From assembly GCA_011605865.1 (NCBI GenBank), contig JAAOZI010000012.1, positions 1-64,000 of the forward strand: a stretch of DNA of 64,000 nucleotides, written 5' to 3'. A program made the translations under genes and the position numbers. Within the stretch, counting starts at the first letter, position 1; every line of letters starts with the position of its first letter. This DNA comes from Archaeoglobales archaeon. GTDB taxonomy: Archaea > Halobacteriota > Archaeoglobi > Archaeoglobales > Archaeoglobaceae. The notes beneath the pieces are model-generated. The model saw only the letters and a program-made list of their open reading frames with translations, had not been told where the DNA came from and made no database searches. Shown here piece by piece: positions 62,860-64,000 of the stretch.

Positions 62860-63300
62860 AGGTAGCTCCATATATATCTCATAGCTCGCCAAGACAGTTT
62901 TAAAACCGCATTTTTTATAAACCCTTATAGCCCTCCAATTAAGTCGGTCAGTAACCAAGCTTATCTTCTTATAACATACTCTCTTACAGTACTCCACTAT
63001 CGCTTTGACCATTTCGGTCCCTATTCCCTGATTCTGGTAGCTCCTAGTAAGGTAATTGCCAAATCGACAACACCTTTATTACTTTCATCTTCTACTATTG
63101 TTAGGTGACCAACAATATTTCCATTATGTTCTGCAACAATCGAAAAACCTTTTTGCTCGAGATACCTGAGCCAAGTTTCTATCGCAAACCTACCAACCGG
63201 CGGAAGCCCAAGAGATCGATCTTCAGGCTCATAGTTCAAATACATGTTCACGAGTTTTTCCATGTCTTCCGGTTTATAGGCCCTTATTTTAATCTCTCTT
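62836..63300 (-). pseudogene. GNAT N-acetyltransferase, frameshifted
   Basis: The upstream part EIKIRAYKPEDMEKLVNMYLN and GFSIVAEHNGNIVGHLTIV...DLAITL is followed in another frame by SYQNQGIGTEMVKAIVEYCK (acetyl-CoA loop QGIGTE), KISLVTDRLNWRAIRVYKKCGF, ending at a stop at 62836-62838. The frame changes near 63045 by one base. No ATG starts the apparent full N-terminus; Met at 63263 is internal to the fold. The 3' end overlaps the previous gene by 24 nt on the other strand. Substrate unknown. Confidence 0.75.
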
Positions 63301-63340
63301 CCAAGCTTATCCTTAAAAATAATTGTTTCAAAATTTTTAT

Positions 63341-63511
63341 CTAAAATCGTACATCACCCACCATTTTTTAGACTCACAGGCTTCGCAACTGGGAAGAAAC
63401 CCTACCTCCAGATCCCGATTCTTTTTTTTGAATTATCCTGCAAATTTCTCTAACCTTTGTTGCATAATCAACCACAACAACGTTTTTAGTCATAACTTCA
63501 CCAATTTTCAT
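63341..63511 (-). pseudogene. Truncated CBS-domain protein, probable frameshift in an A-run
   Basis: ATG 63511 lies 26 nt after a TATA-like AGTATAATATA. It gives MKIGEVMTKNVVVVDYATKV then REICRIIQKK, the first half of a CBS domain. After an eight-A run near 63424-63431 the 45-residue frame ends with unrelated text at 63374. The alternative frame reads DLEVGFLPSCEACESKKWW to a stop at 63341-63343 and has a CxxC. Neither completes a CBS fold. Either a decayed gene or a sequencing error at the A-run. Confidence 0.5.
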
Positions 63512-63551
63512 AAGTAACATTGCCCAAAACATTATATTATACTTGCGCTTT

Positions 63552-64000
63552 TTATTCTTCTCTGATTAATTTAGCTACAAAGAAACCGGCACAGCGGTGA
63601 ATGTGGGGATAAAGTCTCCTAGCCTTGCTTACGTCAATTTTTGTAAGATTTAGAGCTTTTTCTCCATATTCTATTTCTAGGAGTCTTGCTTTTCTCTTCG
63701 AAAGCAAATACTCGATTACAAATTCATTTTCTTCTGGGGTAAGTGAACAAGTTGAATAAACCAAGATTCCTCCTGGCTTCAAACAGTCAAAAGCTGCAAT
63801 TATTAGTTCTTTTTGTAAATTTGAGCAAAAGACGATATCTCTAACACCTCTATCTGTCTTCCTCGTTGGATCTTTAAAAATTATCCCCTCGCCCGTGCAA
63901 GGGGCATCAAGAAGAATCTTATCGGCCTTTATACCGTATCTTGGGAAGCTCCTAGCATCAATATTCATAATCGCAACGTTCATCGCCCCCATTCTGTTTA
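63552..64000 (-). CDS. NOL1/NOP2/Sun-family RNA m5C methyltransferase, C-terminal part (cut by window edge)
   Basis: The frame is open to the right edge (NRMGAMNV before the first Met). Visible motifs are LLDAPCTGEG (motif IV with the cysteine that releases product), GGILVYSTCSLTPEENEFVIEYLL (motif VI with the nucleophilic Cys in TCS), and RLYPHIHRCAGFFVAKL at the C-terminus. It methylates cytosine C5 in tRNA or rRNA. The N-terminal half is outside the window. Confidence 0.92.
   Translation of the reverse strand, partial: NRMGAMNVAIMNIDARSFPRYGIKADKILLDAPCTGEGIIFKDPTRKTDRGVRDIVFCSNLQKELIIAAFDCLKPGGILVYSTCSLTPEENEFVIEYLLSKRKARLLEIEYGEKALNLTKIDVSKARRLYPHIHRCAGFFVAKLIREE

Noticed and set aside
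1-64000. CRISPR array
   Set aside because: No run of regularly spaced identical repeats was seen in any intergenic region; the dispersed repeat copies are 12-28 kb apart.

Overview
The window reads as chromosome of a thermophilic archaeon of the Archaeoglobales type. The basis is recognition, not a search: malate dehydrogenase, the small cobaltochelatase CbiX, the FMN glutamate synthase and other proteins look like Archaeoglobus proteins as I remember them, F420 synthesis genes (cofG, cofH) are present, and archaeal markers occur (radA, hypusine synthase, Lhr-type helicase, NrpR-like regulator). Composition is AT-rich overall. Many genes have a TATA-like box 24-27 nt before the start codon, which fits leaderless transcripts. 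Gene density is high and operon genes commonly overlap.

Layout. 1-5100: a visibly more GC-rich stretch whose genes are nearly all frameshifted (TnpB tail, FMN glutamate synthase, ACR3 arsenite permease, UPF0718 permease, an Fe-S protein), with an AbrB-like regulator and a thioredoxin-like protein. It ends at tRNA-Ser and tRNA-Asp. 5400-8700: purine salvage (phosphoribosyltransferase, adenine deaminase) and an NrpR-like regulator. 8700-14640: a TAXI-type TRAP transporter, glutaryl-CoA dehydrogenase and a class III CoA-transferase, a plausible dicarboxylate uptake and degradation locus. 14680-20850: a KaiC-like protein without a P-loop, an overlapping minus-strand set (radical SAM, SF1 helicase, macrodomain, FAH family), malate dehydrogenase and a thioesterase. 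20880-27320: purE (class II), purC, carA, carB, larB. 27320-27980: mobile-element debris.

28620-36440: a large anaerobic cobalamin locus. A minus-strand operon (cbiL, cbiF, cbiG, cbiH-cbiC fusion, cbiD, cbiE, cbiX) is divergent from a cobalt transporter operon (cbiM, cbiN, cbiQ, cbiO) whose ATPase is fused to the missing methyltransferase CbiT. 36430-41570: deoxyhypusine synthase with pyruvoyl arginine decarboxylase, prenyl synthase, PHP phosphoesterase, DUF211, thiC and tRNA-Arg. 41590-54400: Lhr-like helicase, short XPF nuclease, cofH/cofG, PhoU-like regulator, radA with a SWIM-domain gene nearby, geranylgeranyl reductase, amidase and pheS. 54400-55050 is a very AT-rich gap with stacked inverted repeats. 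55050-64000: pyrK, SCP2 protein, prenyltransferase-repeat protein, tRNA-Gln with an unexplained GC-rich island behind it, htpX, fused ADP-forming acyl-CoA synthetase with a BioD/DRTGG partner, frameshifted GNAT and CBS genes, and the end of an RNA m5C methyltransferase.

No rRNA and no CRISPR array were seen. Three remnants of IS200/IS605-type TnpB elements and a short two-ended dispersed repeat are the mobile DNA. The most notable items are the CbiO-CbiT fusion, the TRAP/glutaryl-CoA locus, the radical SAM-helicase-macrodomain operon, the clustered broken genes at the left end, and two structured non-coding islands.
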